Below, in pieces: positions 1-11,800 of a stretch of DNA of 64,000 bases (within the stretch, counting starts at the first letter, position 1; the number at the start of each line of letters is the position of its first letter). The stretch is from Crateriforma spongiae (GTDB lineage Bacteria; Planctomycetota; Planctomycetia; Pirellulales; Pirellulaceae). The notes beneath the pieces were generated by a model. It was not told the DNA's origin. It saw only the letters and a list, made by a program, of their open reading frames with translations, and ran no database searches. A program made the position numbers and the translations under genes. The stretch is from contig NZ_JAAXMS010000010.1 in NCBI RefSeq assembly GCF_012290005.1, positions 165,358 to 229,357 on the forward strand. Reading direction: 5' to 3'.

Positions 1-719
1 ATCGATGGTCGGTGCATCCGTTGTCGATCGACGTCGCCGAAATGCAGGCAACCCCAGACATCGACGGCCCCGTCTCATCCGACAACTCGAGCGGTTTTAG
101 GCTGGGCTACCTGGCACGGATCGCACCCGAAAAGGGTCTGCACCATCTGGTCGATGCTTTTATCGAATTGTGTCGACGCAACGAAACGCCCGGCATCGAA
201 TTGCACGTCGCCGGCTGGCTGGGCGACCAAAACCGACCGTACTTTGATCAGCTGGTCCGTCGAATCGAAGAAGCGGGTCTGAGCAACCAGTTCTTCCATC
301 ACGGCAGCCCCGACCTGAACGGCAAGATCCGGTTCCTGCGGTCGCTGGACCTTCTTAGCGTGCCGACCGATTACGAAGACCCCAAGGGGCTGTTCGTTCT
401 GGAAGCGTTGGCCAATGGCGTGCCGGTTGTCCAACCCGACCACGGCGCGTTCGGCGAATTGGTACAGTCCACCGGTGGCGGTTTGACATATCCCTGCGAC
501 CATCCTGACGGACTGGCGGACACGATCGCTCGGCTGCGCAGCGATGACGACTTGCGAATCGAATTGGGACGCAAAGGCCAAAGCATCGTCGGCGAAAGGC
601 ACACCATCGATGGTGCCGCCCAGAATTTGATCGACCTGATAAGGTCACTTCAAAAGCACGAGCACGACGATCTTCCTTTGTCGCCTGAATCTGGCAAGCC
701 CGCGGCAGAGAACGTCTGA
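1..719 (+). CDS. Glycosyltransferase family 4, C-terminal part (cut by window edge)
   Basis: The frame is open from the first bases of the window, so the N-terminal domain lies outside. What remains is the nucleotide-sugar-binding half of a GT-B fold: GYLARIAPEKG opens the domain, and EDPKGLFVLEALANGVPVV corresponds to the GT4 EX7E region, here with Asp in the first acidic position. Family members transfer a sugar from an NDP- or lipid-linked donor in polysaccharide, glycolipid or capsule synthesis. The acceptor cannot be told from the sequence. The gene converges on the radical SAM gene with only 28 bp between stop codons. A GTG at 12 exists but is unlikely to be the true start. Confidence 0.8.
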   Translation, partial: RWSVHPLSIDVAEMQATPDIDGPVSSDNSSGFRLGYLARIAPEKGLHHLVDAFIELCRRNETPGIELHVAGWLGDQNRPYFDQLVRRIEEAGLSNQFFHHGSPDLNGKIRFLRSLDLLSVPTDYEDPKGLFVLEALANGVPVVQPDHGAFGELVQSTGGGLTYPCDHPDGLADTIARLRSDDDLRIELGRKGQSIVGERHTIDGAAQNLIDLIRSLQKHEHDDLPLSPESGKPAAENV

Positions 720-747
720 TGGCCTGGACGTGCCAGGTCCGCTTGAT

Positions 748-2514
748 TCAAGTCGAACCGGCATGGCTGGTCGCCGAAACCGGCGAGGCATCGGCTGGCG
801 ATTCGACCACCGGCAACGTGCCCAATCTCCGGTGCATTTCCTGGACACTGCGTGGATACGCCGCGTGGTTTTCGGCAAAGTCGATCGAAACGTCCAACGC
901 GTCCAGCATCTTTTCGGTCTGGCCGTGAAAATGCAGATACGATCCCATCAAGGTGTGAGCGTATTCGAACTTGGTCGGCCCCATCAGCGCGGCACGGAAA
1001 AAGTTCCGCAGGTACAACCAGCGCGTTGATCGGTCGGACAACAACCGCCAAGCGATCGTGCGAAACCCGCGAAACATCCGCCGAAATTCCCAGCCATTGG
1101 GAACGTGTTTGTTGACAATCTTGATACGCCGGGTCGTGTCCAAAACACGATCCATGAACGCTTTGGGGCTGTAAACGGTCGCGATGATCGTCCGCAATTC
1201 TTGATAGATTTCCAGCCGATCACGCTGAGTCACAAAATTCAAACCGCTAATCGTTTGGTCCTTGGACTCGTTGCTGCGAAGTTCATAATCCGCTGATCCA
1301 TCGGAAAGCCACTGATGATTGGAATCGATCAGCCGTCGTTCCCGCGCTAAACGACGCGTCAACTGTGTGTTTGGCAGAGCACTTAACAGCCCGACCATCG
1401 ACAACGCGATGCCACTTTCCTGGATGAAGCGAATCATCGGACCATCAGTTCCCGGTTTATCCGTGTCGAACCCGATGATCAGCCCGGCAGCGATCGAAAT
1501 GCCGTGATCATAAATCGTGCGCACCCGCTGAATGATGGGCTGGACGGTGTTGATCCGTTTTTGGGTATGGATCAACGTTTCTTCGTCAGGCGATTCGATG
1601 CCCAAGAAGACATACCGGAACTGAACCTCGCGCATCAGCTTCATCAGATCCGTATCGTCCGCCAGGTTGATGCTGGCTTCGGTGGAAAACACAAAGGGGT
1701 AATTGTGTTCTTCGTTCCAGGTCTTGATGGCTTCCAGCAATGGACGAATCAGTTTCCGATTTCCGATGAAGTTGTCATCAGTGAAATCCACCCATCCGCG
1801 ATAGCCCAAGTCGTACAGCGTTTGCAGTTCCGCGACGAATTGCTGTGGCGTTTTCACACGCGGAACGCGACCAAACAATTCGATGATGTCACAAAATTCA
1901 CAGTTGTACGGACAACCACGCGATGACTGGACGCCGACGTGCAAATAGTCGTCAAATGAAATCAGATCAAATCGTGGCGTCGGGGTCTTCGTTACGTCCG
2001 GTTTGCGTTCGGATTGGAACAATCCTCTCGGATTGCCGTCACGCCAACTGTCCAGCCAAATCGGAATGGTTGCCTCGCCTTCGCCGGTGACCACCGCGTC
2101 GGCATGTTCATAGATGTGGGGTTGGCTGGTCGGATCGGGACCGCCCACGGCAATGAACTTTCCGTCGGCCTTGGCCTTTTCGATCAGCTTCAAGACGCCG
2201 GGCTGTTGCGGCAGCATACCGCCGGTACAGATGACGTCGGCGTTCCGCCAAGCTTCTTCGTCTAGCGGCCGGACATTCAAATCGCACAGTTCGAACTGCC
2301 ACGTTTCGGGCAAAAGGGCGGCGACGGTCATCAGCCCCAAGGGCGGCGCGGTGGCCTTGGCCCCGATCGCCCGAGCACTTTCGACGAAATTCCAGTAATT
2401 GGTCGATTCGAAGCACGGCTGAACCAACAGACAACGGATCGGACCGTCGGGGCTTTCCGGCAAATGCCCCAGGCCGGCCAATGCGGCATCGTGCAGTGCT
2501 TCGGAATCGGACAT
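748..2514 (-). CDS. B12-binding-type radical SAM protein with DUF4070-like C-terminus
   Basis: 588 residues. Residues about 25-165 look like a cobalamin-binding Rossmann domain, but the classical DxHxxG motif is absent, as in many radical SAM members. The [4Fe-4S]/SAM motif CPYNCEFC has cysteines 201, 205 and 208, followed by a TIM-barrel-type core and a C-terminal region resembling DUF4070. Relatives carry out radical methylations or rearrangements on lipids and natural products; the hopanoid methylase HpnR belongs to the same broad group. The substrate is unknown. It is divergent from the megasynthase gene across 352 bp, so a role in the same lipid pathway is possible but only inferred. The ATG at 2514 gives the full domain. 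Confidence 0.8.
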   Translation of the reverse strand: MSDSEALHDAALAGLGHLPESPDGPIRCLLVQPCFESTNYWNFVESARAIGAKATAPPLGLMTVAALLPETWQFELCDLNVRPLDEEAWRNADVICTGGMLPQQPGVLKLIEKAKADGKFIAVGGPDPTSQPHIYEHADAVVTGEGEATIPIWLDSWRDGNPRGLFQSERKPDVTKTPTPRFDLISFDDYLHVGVQSSRGCPYNCEFCDIIELFGRVPRVKTPQQFVAELQTLYDLGYRGWVDFTDDNFIGNRKLIRPLLEAIKTWNEEHNYPFVFSTEASINLADDTDLMKLMREVQFRYVFLGIESPDEETLIHTQKRINTVQPIIQRVRTIYDHGISIAAGLIIGFDTDKPGTDGPMIRFIQESGIALSMVGLLSALPNTQLTRRLARERRLIDSNHQWLSDGSADYELRSNESKDQTISGLNFVTQRDRLEIYQELRTIIATVYSPKAFMDRVLDTTRRIKIVNKHVPNGWEFRRMFRGFRTIAWRLLSDRSTRWLYLRNFFRAALMGPTKFEYAHTLMGSYLHFHGQTEKMLDALDVSIDFAENHAAYPRSVQEMHRRLGTLPVVESPADASPVSATSHAGST

Positions 2515-2866
2515 CGGCGGTCTCCGTCGTTTCGGTTGCTGTTGGCCGGCCCATTCACCGGATTTCGGTTTCGCTTCGACCCGGTGGCCGGACCTTCAAA
2601 TGCCCCCCCGCCTGTGCCCCCCTTTCCGCTGTCGTCGGTCACCGCTCCGAAGAACGGTTTCTGGGCTCCAGCGTCTACCACGATCCTCCGAACGACGCGA
2701 CCAATCAAGCTCGCAAGGATAATGCGGCTTATCACGCCATTTACCGCCTATAAGGCAGGTTAACGCCTGACCATCAAAGGAAAGCCTGGGAGTTTCCCCC
2801 GCTCATACTAGACTGCGTGCTTGTCGCACCCCTCGCGAGCCTGCACTTTTCTGCCGCCGATTTGTC
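2515..2866. promoter_or_regulatory. Divergent intergenic region between radical SAM gene and megasynthase operon
   Basis: 352 bp with no convincing gene. Because both flanking genes point outward, promoters for both must lie here. No confident -35/-10 pair could be picked. ORFs on either strand here have no recognisable protein features. Confidence 0.5.
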
Positions 2867-5800
2867 ATGCCAGCCCCGTCGTCGAAGCCGAATTCCGTCC
2901 TGCTGACCGGTGCCACCGGGATGGTCGGATGCCACTTGCTGGATCGGTTGATCGACCGCAGACGAAACGTCGTCTGTCTGGTACGCGGGCAAAACGATGA
3001 TCAAGCCCGCCATCGTGTTGATGAAGTTCTGAAGCGATTCGGGCGACGATTGGATGATCACGCCGACCAGATCGAGGTCGTGGCCGGTGACCTTTCGGCC
3101 GAAGCGGTCGGATTGTCTCCGATCCATCGTGAACATCTGGCGGCCCGCGTCGACACCGTGCTGCACTGCGCCGCGTCGCTCAGTTTTCGCCCCGCCAGCG
3201 AATCGGTACAGGGCGAACCGTACCGCACTAACGTCGACGGGACCCGTCACTTGGTCCAACTGGCACGCCAAATCGGTGTGAAGGACTTTCACTACGTGTC
3301 GACGGCCTACGTCTGTGGCGCCCGCCGCGGACGCGTGTTGGAAGCCGATCTGGATCACGGCCAATCGTTCGCCAACGATTACGAACGCAGCAAGTTGTTG
3401 GCCGAACAGATGCTGCGGAACACGCCCGGCATCCGAGTCAGCTTTTATCGTCCGTCGATCGTGATCGATTCGACCGGGCGATCCCCCGTCACCGCAGACC
3501 GAACGGTCTACGGCGCCTTTCAAACGTATCGTGCTTTGGCAAGCCGTTTCGGTCTGCCCCGTGAAGGCGGATGGTTTTCGACTTTGGGCTTCACCGGTGA
3601 CGAACGCAAAAACCTGGTCGAAGCCGACTGGGTCGCCGATTCAATCGTCGCTCTGATGCACAGTCCGCCGCACCATCAATCCACGTACCACTTGACGGCA
3701 CCGTCGGGAACTCCGATTCAACAATTGGAAACGGCATTCCGCGAAGCATGTCGGCGCGAGGGCGTAGCCGAACAAAATGGGAATGAATCGGCCGAAGCGT
3801 CCGCGGTCTTTCAAACGATGGCTGCCCCGTACGTCCGAACCTTCCTGCCCTATTTCAACAACGACCCAGAATTTGACCGATCTGCAACCTCCGGTGCTTT
3901 GACCGGCTTGGGACGTCCGGTCGCCGGTGACGTCACCACCGGCGATTTGATCGCGTTGCTTTCGACCGACAAAACGGTTTCACCGGCCAAGATCAAGGCC
4001 GAACCGCCCGTCGCACCTCTTGTGCGCGAAGATTCGGACGACCAAAGCGATGACGGCGATCCGCTGGTGATTGCGGGCTTCGACGTTTGCCTGCCGGGCG
4101 GCGCGGTCGGCCGCCAAGCTTTCGCCGACTTGTTGTTTGCCAACCGATCAGCGATCGACGAAGTGCCCCACGACCGCTTTGACCGATCACTGTACTTTGA
4201 TCCGCGCCGCGGCCAAATCGGAAAGTCCTACACCACGTTGGGCGGTTGCGTGGGTGAATCAGCGATCGGACCGGATGTGGTCGATCGAGCGGCAAGGATC
4301 GGGCAATTTGATCCCTGTCACCTGCAATTCGCGACCGTGGCGTTGTCAGCCTGGCAACATGCCGGCGCCGAAGCCAACGAAGACTTGGCGGCCCGTTGTG
4401 GCATCTACGTCGGACACAGTGGCGGAACCAAACTGGGTGGCCCGCTTGCCATGTCGACCTTGGCCGAAGTGGTGTCCGAACAGATTCGCGAAGTCGCAGA
4501 TTTCCCGCGCAGCAATGATTCCTTGCGTGGCGAAGTCACCGCAACCTTGGCCCGGCGACTTCGCGAAACACGACCGCATCGAAAACTGGACGCTGAAACG
4601 CATTTCAATGCCTATTCCGCGGCCTCATTGTCGGCACAACTGTTGAACCTGGGCGGCCCTCGTGAAGTCGTCGATGCCGCGTGTGCATCGTCCCTGGTCG
4701 CATTGCAACATGCGGCCACTGCGATCCAAGCAGGCCGAATTGACACGGCGATCGTCGGCGGCGCCACGTACAACAGCGTCGACAATTTGATCCTGTTTTC
4801 GCAGTCACAAGCCTGCAGCGACGAACACAGTTGTCCCTTCGACGAAAACGCCAGTGGGCTGATCAGCAGCGAAGGATACGTCGCGGTCGTCCTAACGCGT
4901 CGCAGCACGGCACGGCATCATGGCTTGAACGAACTGGCTGAACTGGTCGGCGTCGGTTTGGCATCGGACGGTCGCGGAAAAAGTCTGTGGGCCCCGCGGA
5001 CCGAAGGCCAGCAATTGGCGATTCGCCGTGCCTATGATCGTTCGCCCGCGTTGTCCATCGACTACATGGAATGTCACGCGACCAGCACCCAAGTCGGCGA
5101 CGCCACGGAATTGACCTCGCTTTCGACCTTGCTGGAAACCGATAGCAACCGCGGCCCCGGTCGCCCCTTGGCGATCGGCAGTGCCAAAAGCAATTTCGGA
5201 CACACCTTAGAAGCCGCCGGGCTGGTTGGTCTGACGAAGGTCCTCGTTGCAATGCAGCACGAAACGCTGCCAGCATCCCTGAACTTCAAATCACCGACGC
5301 CACACTTTGATTGGACGCAAGGCCGCTTAAGCGTGGTGGACCATAACCAAGCTTGGCCGGTCAATACAAACCGCCAAGGCAAATCCGCCGCGGTCAACGC
5401 ATTCGGCATCGGCGGATTGAACGCTCACGCGGTGATCCGCCAAGCGGGGCCGACCAAGCCCAAAGTACCGAATCACGGTTCAAACCAGTCCGCCGTCCGC
5501 GTTCGTCCGGCCGATCGGTCGTCGCGACCGACGCCGGGCCAACCGATCGCAATCGTCGGACGCGGCGTGGTTCTGCCGGGTGCGAACAACGTGGCGGCCA
5601 TGTCCGCGATGTTGGCAAACGGCCGGTCGATGATCGCGTCGCCTCCCCAAGACCGATGGACGGGCGAAAACGTGTTCGCCGTCGACCGTCAGCCTTTCCG
5701 AACACCGCATTGTCTGGGCGGTTATATCCGCGACTATCAGTTCAACGGTCAACCGTATCGAATCCCGCCCAAGCAAGTCACCTATGCCAACCCGATCCAG

Positions 5801-8800
5801 ATGATGCTGATCGATGCGGTACGGCAGACACTGGATGAATTGGGCGAGCCCGCGGATTTCCATGTGCCCGCCGACCGCGCGGTGATCGATCGCCGCCGAA
5901 CCTCCGTGGTGGTGGGAACGATTTTCGGTGGCGAGTTTTCCAATCAGCTACAGGTCGGCATGCGAGTGCCGGAAATCTGCCGACACGTCCGCCAATGCCT
6001 TTCTGGTCAAGTCGACGTCGGAACATCCATCGACCGTTGGATGGATCAGTTCGCCCAGCACCTGATCCATCGCCATCCCGCGATTTTGGACGAAACCGGC
6101 AGCTTCACCGCCAGCACTTTGGCTTCGCGTATTGCCAAGACATTCGATTTGATGGGCGGTGCGTGTGCCGTCGACGCCGACGACGCATCCGGAATGTTGG
6201 CCCTGATGACGGCGGTCGACCAACTGCGGTTTGGTCAAGCGGACACGGTGATTTGCGGCGTCGCACAGCGCTCACTGGACTTGGTTGCTTTCGAACAATT
6301 GAGCCTGAGAGATCAACTGGTCCGCAGCGGCCGGCCCATCGATGTTCCGGACGATTGCCGCCAGATTTTGCCAGGCGAAGGCGTCGCGGTTCTTTTGCTA
6401 CAGCGTCGCGAAGACGCCTTGAGATCCGGACACAAGATCCACGGGCTGATCGACCACGTCGGGTGTGAACGCATTGCCGCCCAGCATCGCGAAGACATTC
6501 GCTGTGATGCCATGGCCGGTGACAAACTGAATGCGGGATTGGTTCGTCAGTTCGGCTATCTTTCGGGCGCGCACCCGATTGTCCGAACGGTCGCCCAGTC
6601 GATCCGTTGGGCTCAGCCGACCGCCGCCGACGAACCGTGTGAATTGTTCGCCGTTGCGGAAGACGGATTCGGTGTCCGCGCATCACTCACCTCAGGTCGA
6701 TCGGAAAACGACGCCGCTGTCTCCAGTGCAACGGCCCGTCATACCGAATCGGCGTCACCGATATCCACGACTTCCGCCGTCCGAGTTTCCGATGAACTGG
6801 GTACATCCGCCATGTCGCCACAAGCCACACTAGACGAATCGATTCGCCCAGTGGTCTGCCGCACCGATTCGGCCTGTGCCAGTTCGCCACGATGGCTGGT
6901 TGCCACCGAAAACGACCAAGAAGCGATCCGCCGGCATCTAACAAGCTGGGCGGAAGACCCCGATGGCGCGTTTGCATCGTCCACCGCTACATTCTCCGGT
7001 TCAACGAGTCGGTTCACAGCAGGCTTGGTCGTCACCGATCACCAGCGACTTGCCGAACAAGCTTCACGCTTGCTGAAATTGTGGAACCAGGGCACGCGTG
7101 TCACGGTGGATGAACGTGCTTGTGGGCTTCTGTGGAAGAACCAACCACAGCAGGACCGAGTCGCTTGGCTGTTTCCCGGCCAGGGATCGCAATACCCTCG
7201 CCGTCCCGAAATCATAGACCATCAAGCGGAATCCCAACGTTCGTTGGACGATTTCGACAGGGAACTTCAGACGCTGGGCATTGCGCCCATTGCGAACCGA
7301 TTGCATGATCCCACACGAACCTTGGGTAAAGATGTCTGGTGGACGCAACTGTGGGTCCTGGGCGTCAGCCATGTGATGGCTGATTGCCTGGCCCAGGCGG
7401 GAATCCCGATGCACGTCGCAACCGGACACAGTTTTGGCGAATGCGGCGCGGCGTTGCACAGCGGGGCAATGAATCTGGCCCAATCAATTCGCTTTGCCAA
7501 ACAACGCAGCGAAGCCGTTCTGACCAACGTCCGGCAATCAGGTTGTTTGCTTTCGGTCCGTGGCGACGCCAGCCGAATCGCATCGGCCCTGAGTCAAGGC
7601 GACTGCGACGTCGTCATCACGCACCACAATGCCCCGCAACAAGTCGTCGTCGCGGGAACGCCGGACGCCGTTGCCCAAGCGAAGGCCGTGCTTTCCGACG
7701 CTGGTTTGGCCGCGGTGGTGATTCCGGTACCGGCGGCCTTCCACACGCCGATGATGGAATCGGCGGAAAAGATGCTGCGTCAGACCTTTGCATCGCATCG
7801 CTTGCGTCCGCCGGTCTGTCCACTGCTGTCGTCCGTGTCGCTGCGTTACCTGGCCGATCCCGACGAGATCCTGGAAAACCTGATCAGCCAGCTGACGCGA
7901 CCGGTTCAGTTCGCGGCAACCATGGATCGGCTGTGCGATGACGGCGTCGGATTGATGGTGGAAGTCGGCCCATCGGACGTCCTCACACGCTTGTCCCGAT
8001 CACGAAACGATGACCGCGCGATCGCGTTGTCCTTGGATGCCGGCGACGATACCGAGCGGCAGCTATCGCTGATCCGTTTGGCAACGACCGTCGTCACTGG
8101 TAAGCCATCGGACGTGAATCGTGGGTTGCAGCCACCAATCTCTGCCGCCACCAACGATGTTCGCCACCCCGAAGTGGATCAACGGATTGTTTCCGGGGCA
8201 ACCGAGGCGGCGATCACGATTGTCGACGTGACGGACAAGCGGCGCAAAGCAAGCCAGAATTCAGTACCGCGATCGTCTGGCGAAAGCACAGCGTCACTTT
8301 CCGCAGGTGATTCAAACGGTCATCACGTCAATGGCGTTCCCAATGGACGAATCGCCAACGGTCACATCAGCAACGGCATCGCTGATTCACACACCCAAGT
8401 GAATCATTCGATCCGTGACGTCAGCTCCAACCGCATGCTTCCACCGACCGACGCGGTTTCGGCCGTTCATCCAACCACCGGCAATGCTTCCACCGACACG
8501 ACCGCGAAACAGGCATCTGATTTGTTGGTCAACCTGGTCGTTGAACTGACGGGATACTCGCCCGACATTGTTGAATTCGATGCCGACCTGGAAGCGGAAC
8601 TGGGTGTCGACAGCATCAAAAAGGCTCAGATCATCGGCGAACTGGCCGACTGGTCTGGCATGAAGCTGGATCTGGCCCAGATGAAGTTAAGTGACTACAC
8701 GACGCTGGGCGACATCCTAAATCTTTATTCCCAGCACTTCGGCCAACCTGATTGTGGCCAACCCGCTGTGACAGCAGCGGTGGCCCCGGCCGCGTCTCCG

Positions 8801-11800
8801 CCATCGGTAACCGATGCCGTGGCAATCCCGTCGGCATCCGCGGCAATCGTATCCGGCCGTGGATCGCTATCACAATCCGTTTCATCGCTGATGGTGGATT
8901 TCGTCGTCGATCAAACCGGTTACTCGCCGGACATTGTCGACATGCAAGCCGACTTGGAAGCCGAGCTGGGCTTGGACAGCATCAAGAAGGCACAACTGCT
9001 GGGCGAATTGCAGGAACAATACGATCTGTCGGGTCTGGATCTGGGACAGTTGAAGCTGTCCGATTTCCCAACGCTGGGCAGTATTCGTGATTTCGTTTTG
9101 GAACAGCTGGGCGAAGACGTCACGACCGCCACTGAAAAAAAAAAGCCAACCGACCAAAGTAGCGTCACGCTGACGCCCCAGTCGCTCGACCAGTCAGCGT
9201 TTTCGAATCATCGATCGCACCCACATGGATCCGATACCAGTGCCGTGGCCGAAACGCCACGGGGTCCGATTGGTGGCGTGTCCGTCGAGCCGGCCCAAGG
9301 ACACGGCAATGGCGTCGCGGTGGGCGTTTCCGATGTCACGCGTCCGGTCGGAACGACGTTCCCATCAGACAACGGTATTCCAACGACGCCAGAGGTCGAA
9401 GCACCGGCCCGCGGGACCTGTCGATTCGCATTGCGGACCGTTCCCGCAGCACGTTTAACCGGCATGCCGAGGCAACCCAATTTCTCGGGTGATGCAATTG
9501 TCGTCGGTCACAACCCGATCGCCGATGAAATCGAACGACGCTTTGGACAAACAACGTTTCGGTGCCATCGTTTTCCCGACCATTTGTCCAGCCGTGATGT
9601 GGACCACTGGCTGGACCATCTGTGGGACCAACACGCCACGCCGCATCTTTTCGTCACGACACCTCGCGACGACGCTGCGCTGGACACGCTGGATGCCAAA
9701 GCATGGGGGAAACGCCGTGACGCCGCGCTGATGACACCGTTTCGTGTCTGTCAGCGATGGATGCAGCGGATGATTGACGATGACCAAATGGATCGCGCCA
9801 GTCTGTTGTCGGTCGTCGATGCGGGCGGCAATTTCGGCTTCGATGGTCAATGCATGCCCTCGGCCGAATCGGGTGGTATTGCGGGGCTGACCAAAGCCAT
9901 GCGAATCGAATCCTGGATGCGTGGCCATCGCGAAACGCCGATGCTGATCGTCGACGGTGCTCCCGGTGCCACCGCATCGGATGTCGTCGACGGCGCATGG
10001 CGTGAACTCGCCCAACCGTCACACGACGAAGAAGTGGTGGTGGATGAAGATGAACGCTGGACCATTGATGCCTGCTATCAACCGCTGAACGAATCAGGCG
10101 GGCCGGTGGGGCCACCCAGCCGCGGCGGCGTCTGGGTCGTCAGCGGAGGTGGCCGCGGGATCACCGCGATGACCGCGATGTCGCTTGCCCAGCGTTACGA
10201 TTTGTCACTGCACTTGCTGGGCACCGCCCCGAATCCGTCGATCGACGATGCGACGCGAAACGCCGCATCCGCCGATCGAACTCAGTTGCGCCGCGATGTG
10301 ATTCAACGCGCCCAACGCGAAGGCCAAAATCCGATCGAAACGTGGCGGGACTTGGAAAAGGCCATCGAAATCGACCAAACGCTATCGCAGTGTCGTCAGC
10401 GCGGAATCCGGGCGGTGTATCACAGTGTCGACGTATCCGATGGGCCGGCAATCAACCAAGTCTTGCAACAAATTCGTACCAGTGACGGACCGATTCGTGG
10501 GGTGCTGCACGGTGCGGGTGCCGGTCAAGACGCACGGTTCGATCGAAAACGTCCCGACAAAGTCGCCAAATGCATCGGGGCCAAAGTCGACGGATGTCTG
10601 CAACTGGCAACCGCCACCAACGATGATCCTTTGGAATGGTTCATCGGTTTTGGGTCGATCAGCGGTCGCTTTGGTGCCAACGGCCACACTGATTATTCCC
10701 TGGCCAACGACATGCTGGCCAAGTGCATCGACCGTCTGCGTCAACAGCGCCCGGACGTCCGCTGCGTTACGTTCCACTGGCATGCCTGGGGCGACATCGG
10801 CATGGCGGCCAAACCGGAAGCCAAGCTGGCGCTGGAAATGATCGGGATGCAATTCATGCCGGCCGATGAAGGGCTGCGGCACTTCATGAATGAACTCGAA
10901 TACGGTGGTGATCTTCCCGAGGTTTTGATCACCGACCGACGTTACATTCGCAAGTTCTTTCCAGGCCCCGCCATGCGGGAAACCGGAAAGCCAGAATATC
11001 CGATGCTGGATCCATCGTCGCGTGGGATCGCATCGTCCCAGGCTCACACCATCACGTTGGACCCGACGGTTGACCACTTTCTGAATCAGCACACCGTCGG
11101 CGGAAAACCAACGTTGCCGATGGTCATGGCCATCGAAATGATGGCCGAAGCGGCTGCACTGCAGGCCGGCCAGCGACGTATCACGGCATGCCGGAACGTC
11201 CGCGCGATCGCGGCCTTGAAATTCCACCATGACGACGCGATGGCATGTGAAGTCATCCGTGAAACGTCGTCATCGGAATCCGATGGGGATGGTACCAACG
11301 GCCGTTCCCAGCGGTGGCGTCTGTGCGCCGATCTGCGGCGTGGCGACGGCCGAATGGTTGAAGAGTGCCGCACCCATTTTTCCGGTGAATTCCTGGTTGA
11401 AAACGGTTTGCCCCATCCAGATCCGCCACCGGCTCCGGTGCAACACGGCGTTTGGGACGACATTGAATACCTGGGCACTGACGCGCCCGTGTACCACGGT
11501 GAATCGCTCCAGTGCTTGCGTAAGGTCATGGTTGATACGGAACAATCCAAATTGTGGGGCCGCATCGCATCGCCATCCCCCGCACACTTGGGCGGGGAAG
11601 ATCGACCGCTGGCGGGTTGGCAGATTCCCTGTGCCGCGATGGACGCTTGCTTGTACGCCGCGGCGGTGCTGGCATATCGACTGCACGATCGTCCGTCGCT
11701 GCCGGTCGGTTTTGATCAAATCGCTTTGGGACGTCTGCCATTGGCCGGCGAACCGCTGCTGATTCACTGGTCCGTCGAACAAAGCCTGCAGCATGGCCTG

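Noticed and set aside
2774..3523. 249-residue minus-strand ORF
   Set aside because: It lies antisense to the reductase domain of the megasynthase, which has clear motifs in the other strand; composition looks like a shadow.
10382..11230. 282-residue minus-strand ORF
   Set aside because: Antisense to the KR and DH domains of the megasynthase.
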